Source: Methylococcales bacterium
GTDB taxonomy: Bacteria; Pseudomonadota; Gammaproteobacteria; Methylococcales; Methylomonadaceae
Reading direction: 5' to 3'
Assembly (NCBI GenBank): GCA_026399015.1
Contig: JAPLRS010000040.1
Span: 62,001 to 126,000, forward strand
DNA length: 64,000 nt
Shown here piece after piece: positions 32,602 to 42,825 of this stretch (within the stretch, counting starts at the first letter, position 1; each line of letters starts with the position of its first letter). The notes beneath the pieces are model-generated. The model ran no database searches, was not told the DNA's origin, and saw only the letters and a list, made by a program, of their open reading frames with translations. Both the position numbers and the translations under genes were made by a program.

Positions 32602-34746
32602 TTAAATAACTAGTTGTGTCGCTAATTCAATGACTGCAGGGTAATTAACTTTGCCGGTCATTAACACGGGGATCTCATCAACGACGAGGATTTTTTTAGG
32701 TAAACTGATGTTATTAACGCCTGGTGAAGCAAGCATTAAATCGTTGATAGTGGCATTGCTGTGTGTGGTAAGTAAAATAATTTGCTCGCCTTTTTTTGCA
32801 TCAGGCAAGCTAACCGCCGCATGATGCGCTTCTGGCCATGCGTTAATTGCGAGTTGTTCAACTGCGACTAAGGACACCATTTCACCACCAATTTTGGCAA
32901 AACGTTTGCCACGCCCACGGATGCTGATATAGCCTTCATGGTCCACATGCACAATATCACCCGTGTCATGCCAACCCTTACCATACACTGATTCAGGTGG
33001 TACTAATTTCCCTGGATTAGACGGTAAGATATAACCCAGCATAATATTTGGGCCACTTACATGTAATTGCCCGCCATCATGAATACCCTCTATCGGTTCA
33101 AGTTTATAATTCATACGGGGCATAAATCGACCTACTGTACCTGACTTATGGTGTAGCGGGGTATTAACAGAGGTGATGGGCGAGGTTTCTGTCGCGCCAT
33201 AACCTTCTAGAATTCTAATGCCAAATTTATCTGCCCAGATTTGTCGGGTATTTTCTTGTAATTTTTCAGCTCCAGCTACCACATAGCGTAAGTTGTAAAA
33301 ATCATACGCATGGGCTTTTTTAGCATAGGCGGCAAAAAAGGTATTAGTCCCAAACATGATAGTGGCATGAATTTCATAGGCTATTTCAGGGATCACGCTG
33401 AAATGGAGAGGCGAAGGATAATAAAAAGTCCTCATGCCGCTAACTGTGGGTAGTATGGTGCCTACGGTAAAGCCGAATGAATGGAACATGGGTAAAAAGT
33501 TAAACACCACATCTTTAGAGGTAAAACTAATACAGGATTCTAATTGCTTAAGATTACTCAAAATATTGGCATGTGATAAGACAACACCTTTGGGTGTGCC
33601 TTCTGAACCCGAGGTAAATAAAACGACAGCAGGTGTATCAGCATCAAATTGTTTGGTGTTATACCAGAGTGCGGTGGTTTTACTTTTGATTAAGGCTTTA
33701 AGTTTATTAGAAGTAGATATAGTTTGGGCTAAATCTTCTAAGTAAACCAGTTTGCAATGCTGGCTTAACTGCTCGGCTTCTGCTTGCAATTTACCCAGTT
33801 CTATAAAGCGTTTTGAGCTAATAACGGTGTTAATTTGTGCCGTATGACAAGAAGAAATAACATTAGCTGCGCCTGTTGAGTAATTAAGCATTGCGGGTAT
33901 GCGGTGGTTTAACTGCAACCCTAAAATGGTCATTAAGGTTTTAGACGAGTTAGGTAAAAACACGCCAACATGCTCATCTTTAGCGGTGATTTTTGCCAGA
34001 GCATCGCCCAGAGCAATACTACGGGTAATAAGGGTGTTGTAGTTGAGGGTTGATCTATCTAAGTCTTCGGCAATAATGTGTTTACCGCCGTGAATTTTGC
34101 GGGCTTCTAATAAACTAGAAAAAATTGCTTGTTTGTAATGGCTAGTATCAAACATCATGTTGGCCATGATGTCAGTGAGTAATTGACCACAAAGTGCTCG
34201 GCGTTCTTTACCCTTAATATTGTGTGGAGGGTCAATTTGAGTGGGCTTAGATATATGGATGCTAATTTTAGGAAATAGACGTAAGCGCACTAAGTTTTGT
34301 AACTTTGAAAAGTGCGTATATTGTGCACCCGCAATACGTATCGGTAAGATAGTGGCTTGGGTTTTATCTGCAACCATGCCAGTGCCATCATAAACTTTCA
34401 TTAACGCGCCGGTAACAGAAATACGGCCTTCAGGAAAAATGACTGTCCGGGTGTCATTTTCAAGATGGTGAATTAAATCTTTTAAAGATAAAGGATGGGT
34501 GGGATCCATGGGGAATACTTTAGATAAACCCAAGAAAGGTTTTAACCACCAGCGTTGAGAAATATGGGTGTTGATGGCAAAAGTGATGTCATCGGGTAAA
34601 AATACACCTAATAATAAGGGGTCTAAAAAGGAGGTGTGGTTTGCAACAATTAAAACGCGTTTTCCGGCTTCTCTGTAATTATCCAAACCGGTTATTTCTA
34701 CTTTATAGATTAAGCGTAATAACCAGCGTAAACATATTTTTAACAT
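32602..34746 (-). CDS. Aas-like acyltransferase/acyl-ACP synthetase fusion
   Basis: Inner-membrane enzyme of 714 residues for recycling lysophospholipids. The N-terminal PlsC domain has NHTSFLD (His37, Asp42) and FPEG. The C-terminal AMP-binding domain has VVLFTSGSEGTPKG and the HDTGDIVHVDHEGY region. The architecture equals E. coli Aas (2-acyl-GPE acyltransferase plus acyl-ACP synthetase), but Aas carries extra MFS-type LplT in some species and not here. ATG 34746 is preferred (AGAGA upstream, matches the family N-terminus); the frame extends 30 codons to a TTG. No partner gene is adjacent. Confidence 0.88.
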   Translation of the reverse strand: MLKICLRWLLRLIYKVEITGLDNYREAGKRVLIVANHTSFLDPLLLGVFLPDDITFAINTHISQRWWLKPFLGLSKVFPMDPTHPLSLKDLIHHLENDTRTVIFPEGRISVTGALMKVYDGTGMVADKTQATILPIRIAGAQYTHFSKLQNLVRLRLFPKISIHISKPTQIDPPHNIKGKERRALCGQLLTDIMANMMFDTSHYKQAIFSSLLEARKIHGGKHIIAEDLDRSTLNYNTLITRSIALGDALAKITAKDEHVGVFLPNSSKTLMTILGLQLNHRIPAMLNYSTGAANVISSCHTAQINTVISSKRFIELGKLQAEAEQLSQHCKLVYLEDLAQTISTSNKLKALIKSKTTALWYNTKQFDADTPAVVLFTSGSEGTPKGVVLSHANILSNLKQLESCISFTSKDVVFNFLPMFHSFGFTVGTILPTVSGMRTFYYPSPLHFSVIPEIAYEIHATIMFGTNTFFAAYAKKAHAYDFYNLRYVVAGAEKLQENTRQIWADKFGIRILEGYGATETSPITSVNTPLHHKSGTVGRFMPRMNYKLEPIEGIHDGGQLHVSGPNIMLGYILPSNPGKLVPPESVYGKGWHDTGDIVHVDHEGYISIRGRGKRFAKIGGEMVSLVAVEQLAINAWPEAHHAAVSLPDAKKGEQIILLTTHSNATINDLMLASPGVNNISLPKKILVVDEIPVLMTGKVNYPAVIELATQLVI

Positions 34747-34847
34747 CGTTATCTCTTTTAAGTTTAAAAAAGCCCAGTAGATTTGGCGTAGATATCTTAA
34801 ATTAAATCTATTTAAGGATATAATTTTACTCAACAATTGTATGTTGA

Positions 34848-35252
<405 letters not shown>

Positions 35253-36548
35253 ATGTGGGCGCTTTCTAAACGTATTCAATTAATTTTAGGTTTGCTTTTA
35301 TTACCCGAATTAGCGTTTGCAGAGGGTTTAAATCAAGCCAATACAGCTTGGATTCTAACTTCAACGGGTTTAGTTTTATTTATGACTATTCCTGGCTTGT
35401 CATTGTTCTACGGTGGCTTAGTAAGAAGTAAGAATGTGTTGTCGGTATTAATGCAATGTTTTGCGATTACTTGCTTAGTGTCTATTTTATGGCTGGCAGG
35501 TGTTTATAGCTTTATATTTGCAAATGGTGGGGAGTTACAAAAGTTTATTGGTGGGGCATCAAAGGTATTTTTACCGGGTATTACTACTTCTGCACTGATT
35601 GGGGATATCCCTGAAACCGTGTATTTTATGTTTCACATGACCTTTGCTATTATTACGCCAGCCTTGATTGTGGGTGCCTTTGCTGAGCGAATGAAGTTTT
35701 CTGCCATGCTTTGGTTTAGTGCTCTGTGGTTAATTATTGTCTATATGCCGGTGTGTCATTGGATATGGGGCAGTGGTTGGCTGGCAGATTTAGGTGTTAT
35801 GGATTTTGCTGGCGGTATCGTGATTCATGTTAATGCGGGTGTGGCTGCTTTAGTGGCGGCTCTAGTGTTAGGTAAGCGTAAGGGTTTTCCTACAACGGCG
35901 ATGCCTCCGCATAATATGACCATGGTAGTCACTGGTGCGGGTATGTTATGGGTTGGCTGGTTTGGTTTTAATGCCGGCAGTGCTTTAACTGCGGATGGTA
36001 GAGCCGGTATGGCTATGTTGGTGACGCATATTGCGGCAGCCGCGGGCGCGCTAACTTGGATGTCTATTGAATGGCAACGGTTTGGTAAACCCAGTGTATT
36101 AGGAATAGTGACTGGCATGGTGGCTGGTTTAGGTACCATTACCCCGGCCTCTGGTTTTGTAGGTCCTATGGGTGCTTTAGTGATTGGGGTAACCGCAGGT
36201 TTTATTTGTTTTTATGCGACTCAATATGTTAAACGTACTTTAAAAATTGACGATTCTTTAGATGTTTTTCCTGTACATGGTGTGGGTGGCATTATGGGGT
36301 CATTATTAACAGGTGTCTTTGTTAGTAGTCAATTTGGTGGTTTAGGCTTGCCAGAAGGCGTTACTATAGGGCATCAAGTGTCTGTTCAGGCTTTGGCTGT
36401 TGTGGTCACTGCGTTTTGGAGTGCTTTATTTAGCTATTTAATTTTAAAATTATTAGATAGTTGGTTAGGTTTGAGAGTGACGCCTGATGAAGAAGTAGAA
36501 GGTTTAGATACGGTTTTACATGAAGAAACAGGTTATCTAGATTTATAA
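35253..36548 (+). CDS. amtB: AmtB ammonium transporter
   Basis: Inner-membrane ammonium channel of 431 residues with a cleavable N-terminal signal (MWALSKRIQLILGLLLLPELAFA) and eleven transmembrane helices. Signature stretches include GLSLFYGGLVRSKN, FAFAERMKF-like VGAFAERMKF, DFAGGIVIHVNAG (first pore His) and DSLDVFPVHGVGGIMGSLLTG (second pore His). The start codon directly follows the glnK stop, consistent with coupled translation and with GlnK binding to its cytosolic face. A clear intrinsic terminator follows. Confidence 0.96.
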   Translation: MWALSKRIQLILGLLLLPELAFAEGLNQANTAWILTSTGLVLFMTIPGLSLFYGGLVRSKNVLSVLMQCFAITCLVSILWLAGVYSFIFANGGELQKFIGGASKVFLPGITTSALIGDIPETVYFMFHMTFAIITPALIVGAFAERMKFSAMLWFSALWLIIVYMPVCHWIWGSGWLADLGVMDFAGGIVIHVNAGVAALVAALVLGKRKGFPTTAMPPHNMTMVVTGAGMLWVGWFGFNAGSALTADGRAGMAMLVTHIAAAAGALTWMSIEWQRFGKPSVLGIVTGMVAGLGTITPASGFVGPMGALVIGVTAGFICFYATQYVKRTLKIDDSLDVFPVHGVGGIMGSLLTGVFVSSQFGGLGLPEGVTIGHQVSVQALAVVVTAFWSALFSYLILKLLDSWLGLRVTPDEEVEGLDTVLHEETGYLDL

Positions 36549-36550
36549 AA

Positions 36551-36578
36551 AAAAGACAGCAAGGACGCTGTCTTTTTT
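36551..36578 (+). terminator. Terminator of glnK-amtB
   Basis: Hairpin AAAAGACAGC-AAGGAC-GCTGTCTTTTTT starting 3 bp after the amtB stop; stem followed by six T. Confidence 0.95.
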
Positions 36579-36622
36579 GTATTAATAAGGGTTTAGTGGA
36601 TATAAATATTTGGGATTGCATA

Positions 36623-39580
36623 ATGGCCACTCATCATCGATTTAATTATTTTAAAAAGCCCTTAGTTCTGAGTTTTTTGTTTATAGCCATTTATTTTGTT
36701 GTTAGTCTATTTGTTTTACCCCCCTTCCTAAAAAGTAAACTGCCCGACATTATTCAGCAAGAAACCGGCAGAACGGCTGTTATATCTGCTGTAAATTTTC
36801 AACCACTTGCTTTGATAATCACCCTTGAGGGCGTGCAAATACAAGAACTCAATCAGCAAACTTGGTTGGCTTTTGATGAGTTATCAGTGCAAATTGGCTT
36901 GTTAGCATCTATTAAACAACAGGCCTTGGTATTAAATGCACTGGTTTTAAAAAAGCCCGTCATTAATGTTGTTAGAAATAAGGGTGGTGCATATAATTTT
37001 CATGATTTGCTTAAATCGTCTCCTAAAAAATCGCCAGAAGATCAAGGTAGCTTTCCCTTTAGTATTTCCCAGTTAAATATTTCTGATGGTGTCGTAAACT
37101 GGACAGATGCCGTTGCAGATAAGTTAGTGAGTGCCGTTATTTCGCCCATTAATATTCAGGTACAAAATTTAGGAAATGTAGGGGATCAGCCAGGCGTTCT
37201 TGATGCAAGTTTAGCGTTACAGTCTGGTGGCACTTTAGTCCTTAAGAGTCATTTTAATATCCCTGCGCTATCATCAGAAGGCCATATTAGTTTAAATAAG
37301 GTGCCTTTAAATACCCTAGTAATGTTAGCGGGTGCTGATACATTGCCCGTCGAGTTAAACGGTGATGAAATTCTAGAGACTGATTATGTGTTTAATAAGG
37401 TTAAGCAGTCTTCAAGTTTTCAGATTAAAAATGCCGCTTTGAAACTTAATAATATTGATGTGTTAGATAAAGCTAACGACAAGCATCTTATTAGTATTCC
37501 TGTGCTAGCTGTAGAGGGCGTTGGCATTAATTTTAAACAAAAAACTGTGTCGATTAAATCAGCTACGGCTAATGACGGTATGCTAATCGCAGGCTTAGAA
37601 GCCGATGGGCGTTTAAATTATGCCAGCCTGTGGACTGAAAAATCTGATTCTAAGCAAGGCCAAGTTGTTGAACCTATAGACCCAGTTAATTCCGCTGATG
37701 TAAGTAAAGAAAAACCTTGGGATATTAAGGTGGGTAGTTTTGAATTGATTAATTTTGGTTTGGATTTTGAGGATAAAACCTTAAAAACGCCGGTTAAAGT
37801 GAATTTAAAACCCATTAATTTTAAGCTAAGCGACTATAGCAATATTGAACCCATCAGAACGCCTGTACAAATGTCAGTAGGTGTTAATAATGGTGGTTCA
37901 GTAAAGTTTCAGGGGCATACAGTAGCTGAGCCTTTTTCTGCGGAAGTTGATGTAAAAATTGAAAATATAGATTTAGAGCGTTTTCAATCCTATTACGAAA
38001 AATTTGTGCATCTGGATGTGATTGATGGCGCATTACACTTGGATGGCAAATTAGCTTTTGCTAAATTAGAACAAGATAACCCCGATATTCAATTTACCGG
38101 CAATTTGGCAGTGTCTAGTTTCTTAACTCGTGATCAGGTCTTAAATAAAGATTTTGTAAAGTGGGAGAACATGGCACTCACAGATTTGGTGGTGGATTAT
38201 TTGGGTAATAATTATTCAGCAAAATCTTTAACATTTGATAAACCGTATCTAAGAGTAGCCATTAGAAAAGATAAAACGGCTAATTTTAATGATATTTTGG
38301 TGGTAGATTCTAAGGAGTCTGTGTCTAAAGCTAAGTCTATTGAGTCGAATAAGGTTGCTTTAGATCCGCAGAAACCGGCTTTTAAATTAGGTAGGGTGCA
38401 AATTAAAGAGGGGACTTCAGACTTTTCTGATCAATCCTTGATTTTACCTTTTGAAGCGCAAATCCAAAGTTTAGATGGTGGCGCTAGTGGTATTTCATCT
38501 GAGCAAAATTCGCTGATTAAAGTTAATTTAAAGGGTAGTGCTTATGATTTAGCACCGGTAGACATTAATGGTGAAGTCAGTCCCTTTTTAGAGAGTTACC
38601 AAGCTAAAGTTAATTTTAAAGGTTTGCCTATGCCTTTGGTAACGCCTTATATGGTGCAGTTTTCTGGCTATAAAGTTGAAAAAGGCAAGATGACTTTGGG
38701 TTTGAATTACAAGGTGGTTAATAGTGATTTAACCGCAACTAATAACTTGTTAATTGATCAGTTTGAACTCGGTGAGCAAGTTGAAAATCCCAATGCAGTG
38801 TCTTTACCTATTAAATTAGCCGTGGCTTTATTAAAAGATGCTCAGGGTAGAATAAAAATAGATGTGCCTATTTCGGGTAGTTTGGATGACCCTCAATTCA
38901 GTTTTGGTGGCGTTGTGGCGGATGCTTTATTTAATGGTTTAAGTAGTTTGGTGTCATCGCCATTCAATACTTTAAGCATGTTGATGGGTAATGAGAAAGA
39001 CCTTAATTTGGTTAGTTTTACGGCGGGAAGTTCTACACTCAATGATCTGCAAAAACATAAATTATTAGATCTTGCTAAGGCTTTAAAGGCTAGACCCAAT
39101 TTAAATATAGAAATTAAGGGTGTCGCTTTACAAACAAAGGATTGGCCATTGATTCGGCAAGATGCCCTTTATGAGCAGCTTAAAAGAATAAGAGCGGCGG
39201 AACTCAATAAAAATGCAAAAAAACGCATTCGTGATGAATATGTCCAATTAAGCGACGAAGACTATAAACGCTTATTAGCTGATTTGTTTATCGAAAAATT
39301 TCCACATTTAGCTAAGCGTTCTGTTTGGGGTGAGCCAAGATTGCTTGAGTCTAATGCGGGTGATTTTTATGCGGTAGCTAAAGAAAAGTTACTGACTTTA
39401 ATTAAACCGGAGCCAGAACGGCTTAAAGTGTTGGCGACCGCAAGGGCTCAGGGGATAGCAAATTTCTTGGTACAGCAAGGCGGTATCGCAGCAGAAAATA
39501 TTTATATACTGGATACCTTGGTTGATCTTGATACGACTGATAAAGAGATTGTGTCTTTGTTACTATTAAACGCTGATTAA
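36623..39580 (+). CDS. DUF748 (AsmA-like) envelope protein with OmpA-like end
   Basis: Envelope protein of about 985 residues. One N-terminal membrane anchor (LSFLFIAIYFVVSLFVLPPFL) is followed by a long repeat-rich beta region of the AsmA/DUF748 type (VAVNF-like segments, for example DLERFQSYYEKFVHLDVIDGAL). Such proteins form long grooves and are linked to phospholipid transport or outer-membrane homeostasis. Near the end, SFTAGSSTLNDLQKHKLLDLAKALKARPNLNIEIKG looks OmpA-like (about 810-850). ATG 36623 has GGGA 7 bases upstream; the frame runs back to GTG 36596. Function is inferred from family only. Confidence 0.85.
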   Translation: MATHHRFNYFKKPLVLSFLFIAIYFVVSLFVLPPFLKSKLPDIIQQETGRTAVISAVNFQPLALIITLEGVQIQELNQQTWLAFDELSVQIGLLASIKQQALVLNALVLKKPVINVVRNKGGAYNFHDLLKSSPKKSPEDQGSFPFSISQLNISDGVVNWTDAVADKLVSAVISPINIQVQNLGNVGDQPGVLDASLALQSGGTLVLKSHFNIPALSSEGHISLNKVPLNTLVMLAGADTLPVELNGDEILETDYVFNKVKQSSSFQIKNAALKLNNIDVLDKANDKHLISIPVLAVEGVGINFKQKTVSIKSATANDGMLIAGLEADGRLNYASLWTEKSDSKQGQVVEPIDPVNSADVSKEKPWDIKVGSFELINFGLDFEDKTLKTPVKVNLKPINFKLSDYSNIEPIRTPVQMSVGVNNGGSVKFQGHTVAEPFSAEVDVKIENIDLERFQSYYEKFVHLDVIDGALHLDGKLAFAKLEQDNPDIQFTGNLAVSSFLTRDQVLNKDFVKWENMALTDLVVDYLGNNYSAKSLTFDKPYLRVAIRKDKTANFNDILVVDSKESVSKAKSIESNKVALDPQKPAFKLGRVQIKEGTSDFSDQSLILPFEAQIQSLDGGASGISSEQNSLIKVNLKGSAYDLAPVDINGEVSPFLESYQAKVNFKGLPMPLVTPYMVQFSGYKVEKGKMTLGLNYKVVNSDLTATNNLLIDQFELGEQVENPNAVSLPIKLAVALLKDAQGRIKIDVPISGSLDDPQFSFGGVVADALFNGLSSLVSSPFNTLSMLMGNEKDLNLVSFTAGSSTLNDLQKHKLLDLAKALKARPNLNIEIKGVALQTKDWPLIRQDALYEQLKRIRAAELNKNAKKRIRDEYVQLSDEDYKRLLADLFIEKFPHLAKRSVWGEPRLLESNAGDFYAVAKEKLLTLIKPEPERLKVLATARAQGIANFLVQQGGIAAENIYILDTLVDLDTTDKEIVSLLLLNAD

Positions 39581-39588
39581 TAGGCGTT

Positions 39589-39930
39589 TTACCATTCGAG
39601 TAATTTCCAAACATTGATGTTGCTTTCGCCATGATCTAAGTCATCTCTACGCACATCCATTTTTTCATCGCCATCTTTATCAAGAAAGTAATAGGCCGGA
39701 CCTATATCAGGAATAACTTTAATCATATAAAGTTTTCCACCGCGTCTATATTCTTGAATCGTTTTCTTAGCTTTACGAATAATAGTAATATCAGGTTCTA
39801 ATGTTTCACCGCTCTGTGCTGGTAAGATTGGATCTGGTGCCTCAGGAACAGCCTCAAGTACTGGCGGTTTATCATCAATAGCAAACGCTGGAAAAGCCAG
39901 CATAAGACTGAGTAAAATAAGATAACGCAT
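39589..39930 (-). CDS. DUF2782 periplasmic protein
   Basis: Small exported protein of 113 residues: signal peptide MRYLILLSLMLAFPAFA, a Pro-rich linker, then the DUF2782 core (EPDITIIRKAKKTIQEYRRGGKLYMIKVIPD, PAYYFLDKDGDEKMDVR). It is a conserved gammaproteobacterial family of unknown role, often found near DNA polymerase I in other genomes; here it lies between DUF748 and dut instead. It converges with the DUF748 gene with 8 bp between the stops. Confidence 0.87.
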   Translation of the reverse strand: MRYLILLSLMLAFPAFAIDDKPPVLEAVPEAPDPILPAQSGETLEPDITIIRKAKKTIQEYRRGGKLYMIKVIPDIGPAYYFLDKDGDEKMDVRRDDLDHGESNINVWKLLEW

Positions 39931-40058
39931 AATAACGACTCGTTTAATTTAATGTCCGCACTATATTAGTACAGTTTTTGCTCGTGCGCTTAACTAAAAT
40001 TGCGCCATCTACGTGCTAATAGGCTAGGTTATAATATTTAATTTTATAGGTGGAACAC

Positions 40059-40517
40059 ATGAAAAGACTCATTGAAACAAAAATAGTAAATCCTTTGTTA
40101 GAAAAATATGGGGTTCCTGCTTATAAAACACCGGGCTCTGCAGGATTAGATTTAATTGCTTGCATTGATGATCCTGTGATTATTCCGGGTGGTAAAAATT
40201 ATTTAATAGGAACAGGTTTGGCTGTTAATATTCAAGATCCAGGTTTAGTAGCGGTAGTCGCTAGTCGTAGTGGTTTGTGTTTGAATAGTCAGGTTAGAGT
40301 GGGTCAAGGTCTAGGTGTAGTCGACTCTGATTATCACGGTGAAATTGGTGTAATTTTGCATAATGATGGTGAAGACGATTATGTGGTGCAACCTGGTGAA
40401 AGAATTGCCCAACTTTTATTTATGCCTGTCGTACAAGTTGATTTTAAAATAGTGGATAGCTTTACAACGGTAACGGATAGAGGCGCGGGTGGTTTTGGTC
40501 ATACCGGTCGTCATTAA
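40059..40517 (+). CDS. dut: Dut, deoxyuridine 5'-triphosphate nucleotidohydrolase
   Basis: Trimeric dUTPase of 152 residues that makes dUMP and keeps uracil out of DNA. The five family motifs are visible: [30 protein letters not shown] (catalytic Asp), [10 protein letters not shown] and the C-terminal [13 protein letters not shown] 40059 has AGGTGG 4 bases upstream; a GTG 9 bases earlier is in frame but lies inside that site. The next gene is argB, 83 bp on. Confidence 0.97.
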   Translation: MKRLIETKIVNPLLEKYGVPAYKTPGSAGLDLIACIDDPVIIPGGKNYLIGTGLAVNIQDPGLVAVVASRSGLCLNSQVRVGQGLGVVDSDYHGEIGVILHNDGEDDYVVQPGERIAQLLFMPVVQVDFKIVDSFTTVTDRGAGGFGHTGRH

Positions 40518-40588
40518 TATACACATTAAATAGTTAAGCCGAAGATCTTGAGGTCTAGGTTATATCTCAGTAAACCCTAGTTTAATAA

Positions 40589-41500
<912 letters not shown>

Positions 41501-41518
41501 GGTTATACGCTAGGTAAT

Positions 41519-42145
41519 TTAAGCATCAAGTATGTTGATGGCAGTTTCGCAGCTTACTTGGTCTTCTTCGGTATTGCATATAAAATGCGCCAGTCTTTCA
41601 ATGGCTTGCCAGTAAATTGGCGCATTAACAAATTCAAAAGCCTCTTTAAGTAGGCGGGTCATTTTTGCTGTTTGGCGTTGTTTGTCGGCAATAAAGTTTT
41701 CTAAATATTCCTGAATGGTTTCAAGGTCGGATGTGCCGCCATATTCATGTAAAACCTCAAGACTAATGTTGTCTAAAGCGAATGTTTGCTTGTTTTTTAA
41801 CGCGATATATTTGGCTTCGGCCAGCGGGCCGGCTAGCAAATTAACAATATCAGCCTCAAACGCACATTTAAAACTGTCTTGTTCGCTAGTGCTATAAAAC
41901 TGACTACTTTCAAGTATGTTAAAAGGTAGGTTTTGGATTAAACGACCATCCTCAATTCTGGCAACATACTCATTGTGTGTCTGGTTTCTTAAATTTATTT
42001 GAAAGAATACGGGGGGTAGATTTTTTCTGAGATTACTAAGGTGAATAGCGGCTGCATGTCCTGCTTCATGAAAAGCAATTTGTAATGAGGTGGTCTGTTG
42101 GTTTAAAGCGTTAGGAGTTTGATTGTTTAAGTAATTCCGTTTCAT
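41519..42145 (-). CDS. M41-like zinc peptidase-domain protein
   Basis: Protein of 208 residues resembling the peptidase domain of FtsH alone, without the AAA+ or membrane parts. HEAGH lies at residues 26-30 (two zinc His and the catalytic Glu); the third ligand may be an acidic residue in ADIVNLLAGPLAEAKY (about 95-110). No signal peptide is seen. Small M41-like proteins of this type are mostly uncharacterised. The GAGGCGAG ribosome-binding site lies in front of GTG/ATG at 42148/42145. The 5' region carries an RNA unit ending in an intrinsic terminator 18 bp before the start, so expression may be attenuated. Confidence 0.75.
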   Translation of the reverse strand: MKRNYLNNQTPNALNQQTTSLQIAFHEAGHAAAIHLSNLRKNLPPVFFQINLRNQTHNEYVARIEDGRLIQNLPFNILESSQFYSTSEQDSFKCAFEADIVNLLAGPLAEAKYIALKNKQTFALDNISLEVLHEYGGTSDLETIQEYLENFIADKQRQTAKMTRLLKEAFEFVNAPIYWQAIERLAHFICNTEEDQVSCETAINILDA

Positions 42146-42162
42146 CACTCGCCTCGCAAAGT

Positions 42163-42252
42163 AAAAAAAAAGCGGGCAATATATTGACCGCTCAAGGGGA
42201 AGGATTGTAAAACTGTGACACCTTTAGGAGCAGTGAGCTCATCACGAGTTGG
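42163..42252 (-). ncRNA. Twin RNA A (small RNA or leader of the M41-like gene)
   Basis: Minus-strand unit of about 90 nt. It begins CCAACTCGTGATGAGC, has a short GAGC...GCTC hairpin, then CTCCTAAAGGT. It ends in the hairpin AGCGG-TCAATATATTG-CCCGCT followed by nine T. The promoter region holds TACTATCCT at -10 and two adjacent palindromes (42286-42317). Sequence and layout are shared with the unit at 42580-42664. The T-run lies 18 bp before the M41-like start, so it may be a 5' leader/attenuator or a separate sRNA. CTCCT is complementary to Shine-Dalgarno sequences, a common sRNA feature. Confidence 0.55.
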
Positions 42253-42285
42253 GTATAGGATAGTATGAAATAAGTTATCTGAAAA

Positions 42286-42317
42286 TGTGACATATTGTCG
42301 CGCGACAAAATGTCGCA
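42286..42317 (-). promoter_or_regulatory. Double palindrome upstream of RNA A
   Basis: TGTGACATATTGTCGCG (42286-42302) and directly adjoining GCGACAAAATGTCGCA (42302-42317). The first lies at -33 to -50 from the expected start of RNA A, the same place as the single site at RNA B; this is an activator-like position. Confidence 0.6.
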
Positions 42318-42322
42318 GATTT

Positions 42323-42338
42323 TGGCATACTATCTGCT
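42323..42338 (+). promoter_or_regulatory. Isolated sigma-54-like element near palindrome pair 9
   Basis: TGGCATACTATCTGCT has GG-N10-GC spacing (9 of 12 fixed positions) and ends in CTGCT like the elements at 50198 and 51354. It points right, toward the pair, with the next plus-strand gene (zur-like) nearly 500 bp away and antisense to RNA B. Function doubtful. Confidence 0.3.
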
Positions 42339-42417
42339 ATATATTATCTTCCCCTGCTGTGAATTGAGTTAATCTTCAGGTTTTTGGGCGTTTTATGCAT
42401 TTTTATCTTAATACAAA

Positions 42418-42465
42418 GTGTGTGATATCACGCAGTTTTATTAAAAAGTGTGTCATATGACACAC
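42418..42465. promoter_or_regulatory. Palindrome pair 9
   Basis: GTGTGTGATATCACGCAG (42418-42435) and perfect GTGTGTCATATGACACAC (42448-42465), centres 30 bp apart. They sit between RNA B and RNA A. The left copy has symmetric changes (C to G, G to C) that keep the dyad. Confidence 0.65.
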
Positions 42466-42579
42466 TTTTCTTGCTTAGTGCTCATTGTCTAGGCTATCAG
42501 TCATAAATCATGAAATTTTAGTTTCCCAGACCAAACTAAAGTGATGGAGCTTGCTACTTTAGTGTGAAAAACGTTAGGC

Positions 42580-42664
42580 AAAAAAAAGCGGTCAAGGCGA
42601 CCGCTTAAGGAGAAAGTTTTGTAACTCAGAGACCTTTAGGAGCGGAGCGCTCATCACGAGTTGG
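42580..42664 (-). ncRNA. Twin RNA B (small RNA candidate)
   Basis: Minus-strand unit of about 85 nt, homologous to RNA A. It has CCAACTCGTGATGAGC at the 5' end, a GAGCG-CTC-CGCTC hairpin, CTCCTAAAGGT, and a terminator AGCGGTC-GCCT-TGACCGCT followed by eight T. A TATGAT -10 box (42669-42674) fits a start at about 42662-42664. The next gene on that strand is 430 bp away, so this copy is free-standing. The terminator stem differs in sequence from RNA A yet stays paired, which supports a conserved fold. Confidence 0.6.
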
Positions 42665-42697
42665 TTATATCATAATGTTAAAATACTATTTTTAAAA

Positions 42698-42714
42698 TGC
42701 GACATATTGTCGCA
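42698..42714 (-). promoter_or_regulatory. Palindrome upstream of RNA B
   Basis: TGCGACATATTGTCGCA, a perfect 8-bp dyad around one base, at about -35 to -51 from the expected RNA B start. The same element precedes RNA A. The regulator is unknown. Confidence 0.6.
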
Positions 42715-42770
42715 CTTCGAATTAATGATGCATTAATTATAGAGCTTGAGTCGTTGTAATTTATTTGTGT

Positions 42771-42787
42771 ATGTTATATTATAACAT
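42771..42787. promoter_or_regulatory. Zur box at the zur promoter
   Basis: ATGTTATATTATAACAT, close to the gammaproteobacterial Zur consensus (TGTTATANTATAACA), 39 bp before the Zur-like start. It implies autoregulation by zinc. Confidence 0.75.
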
Positions 42788-42825
42788 TACGTTATTGATG
42801 TCTTAGTAGTCCTTAATTCTTGTAA

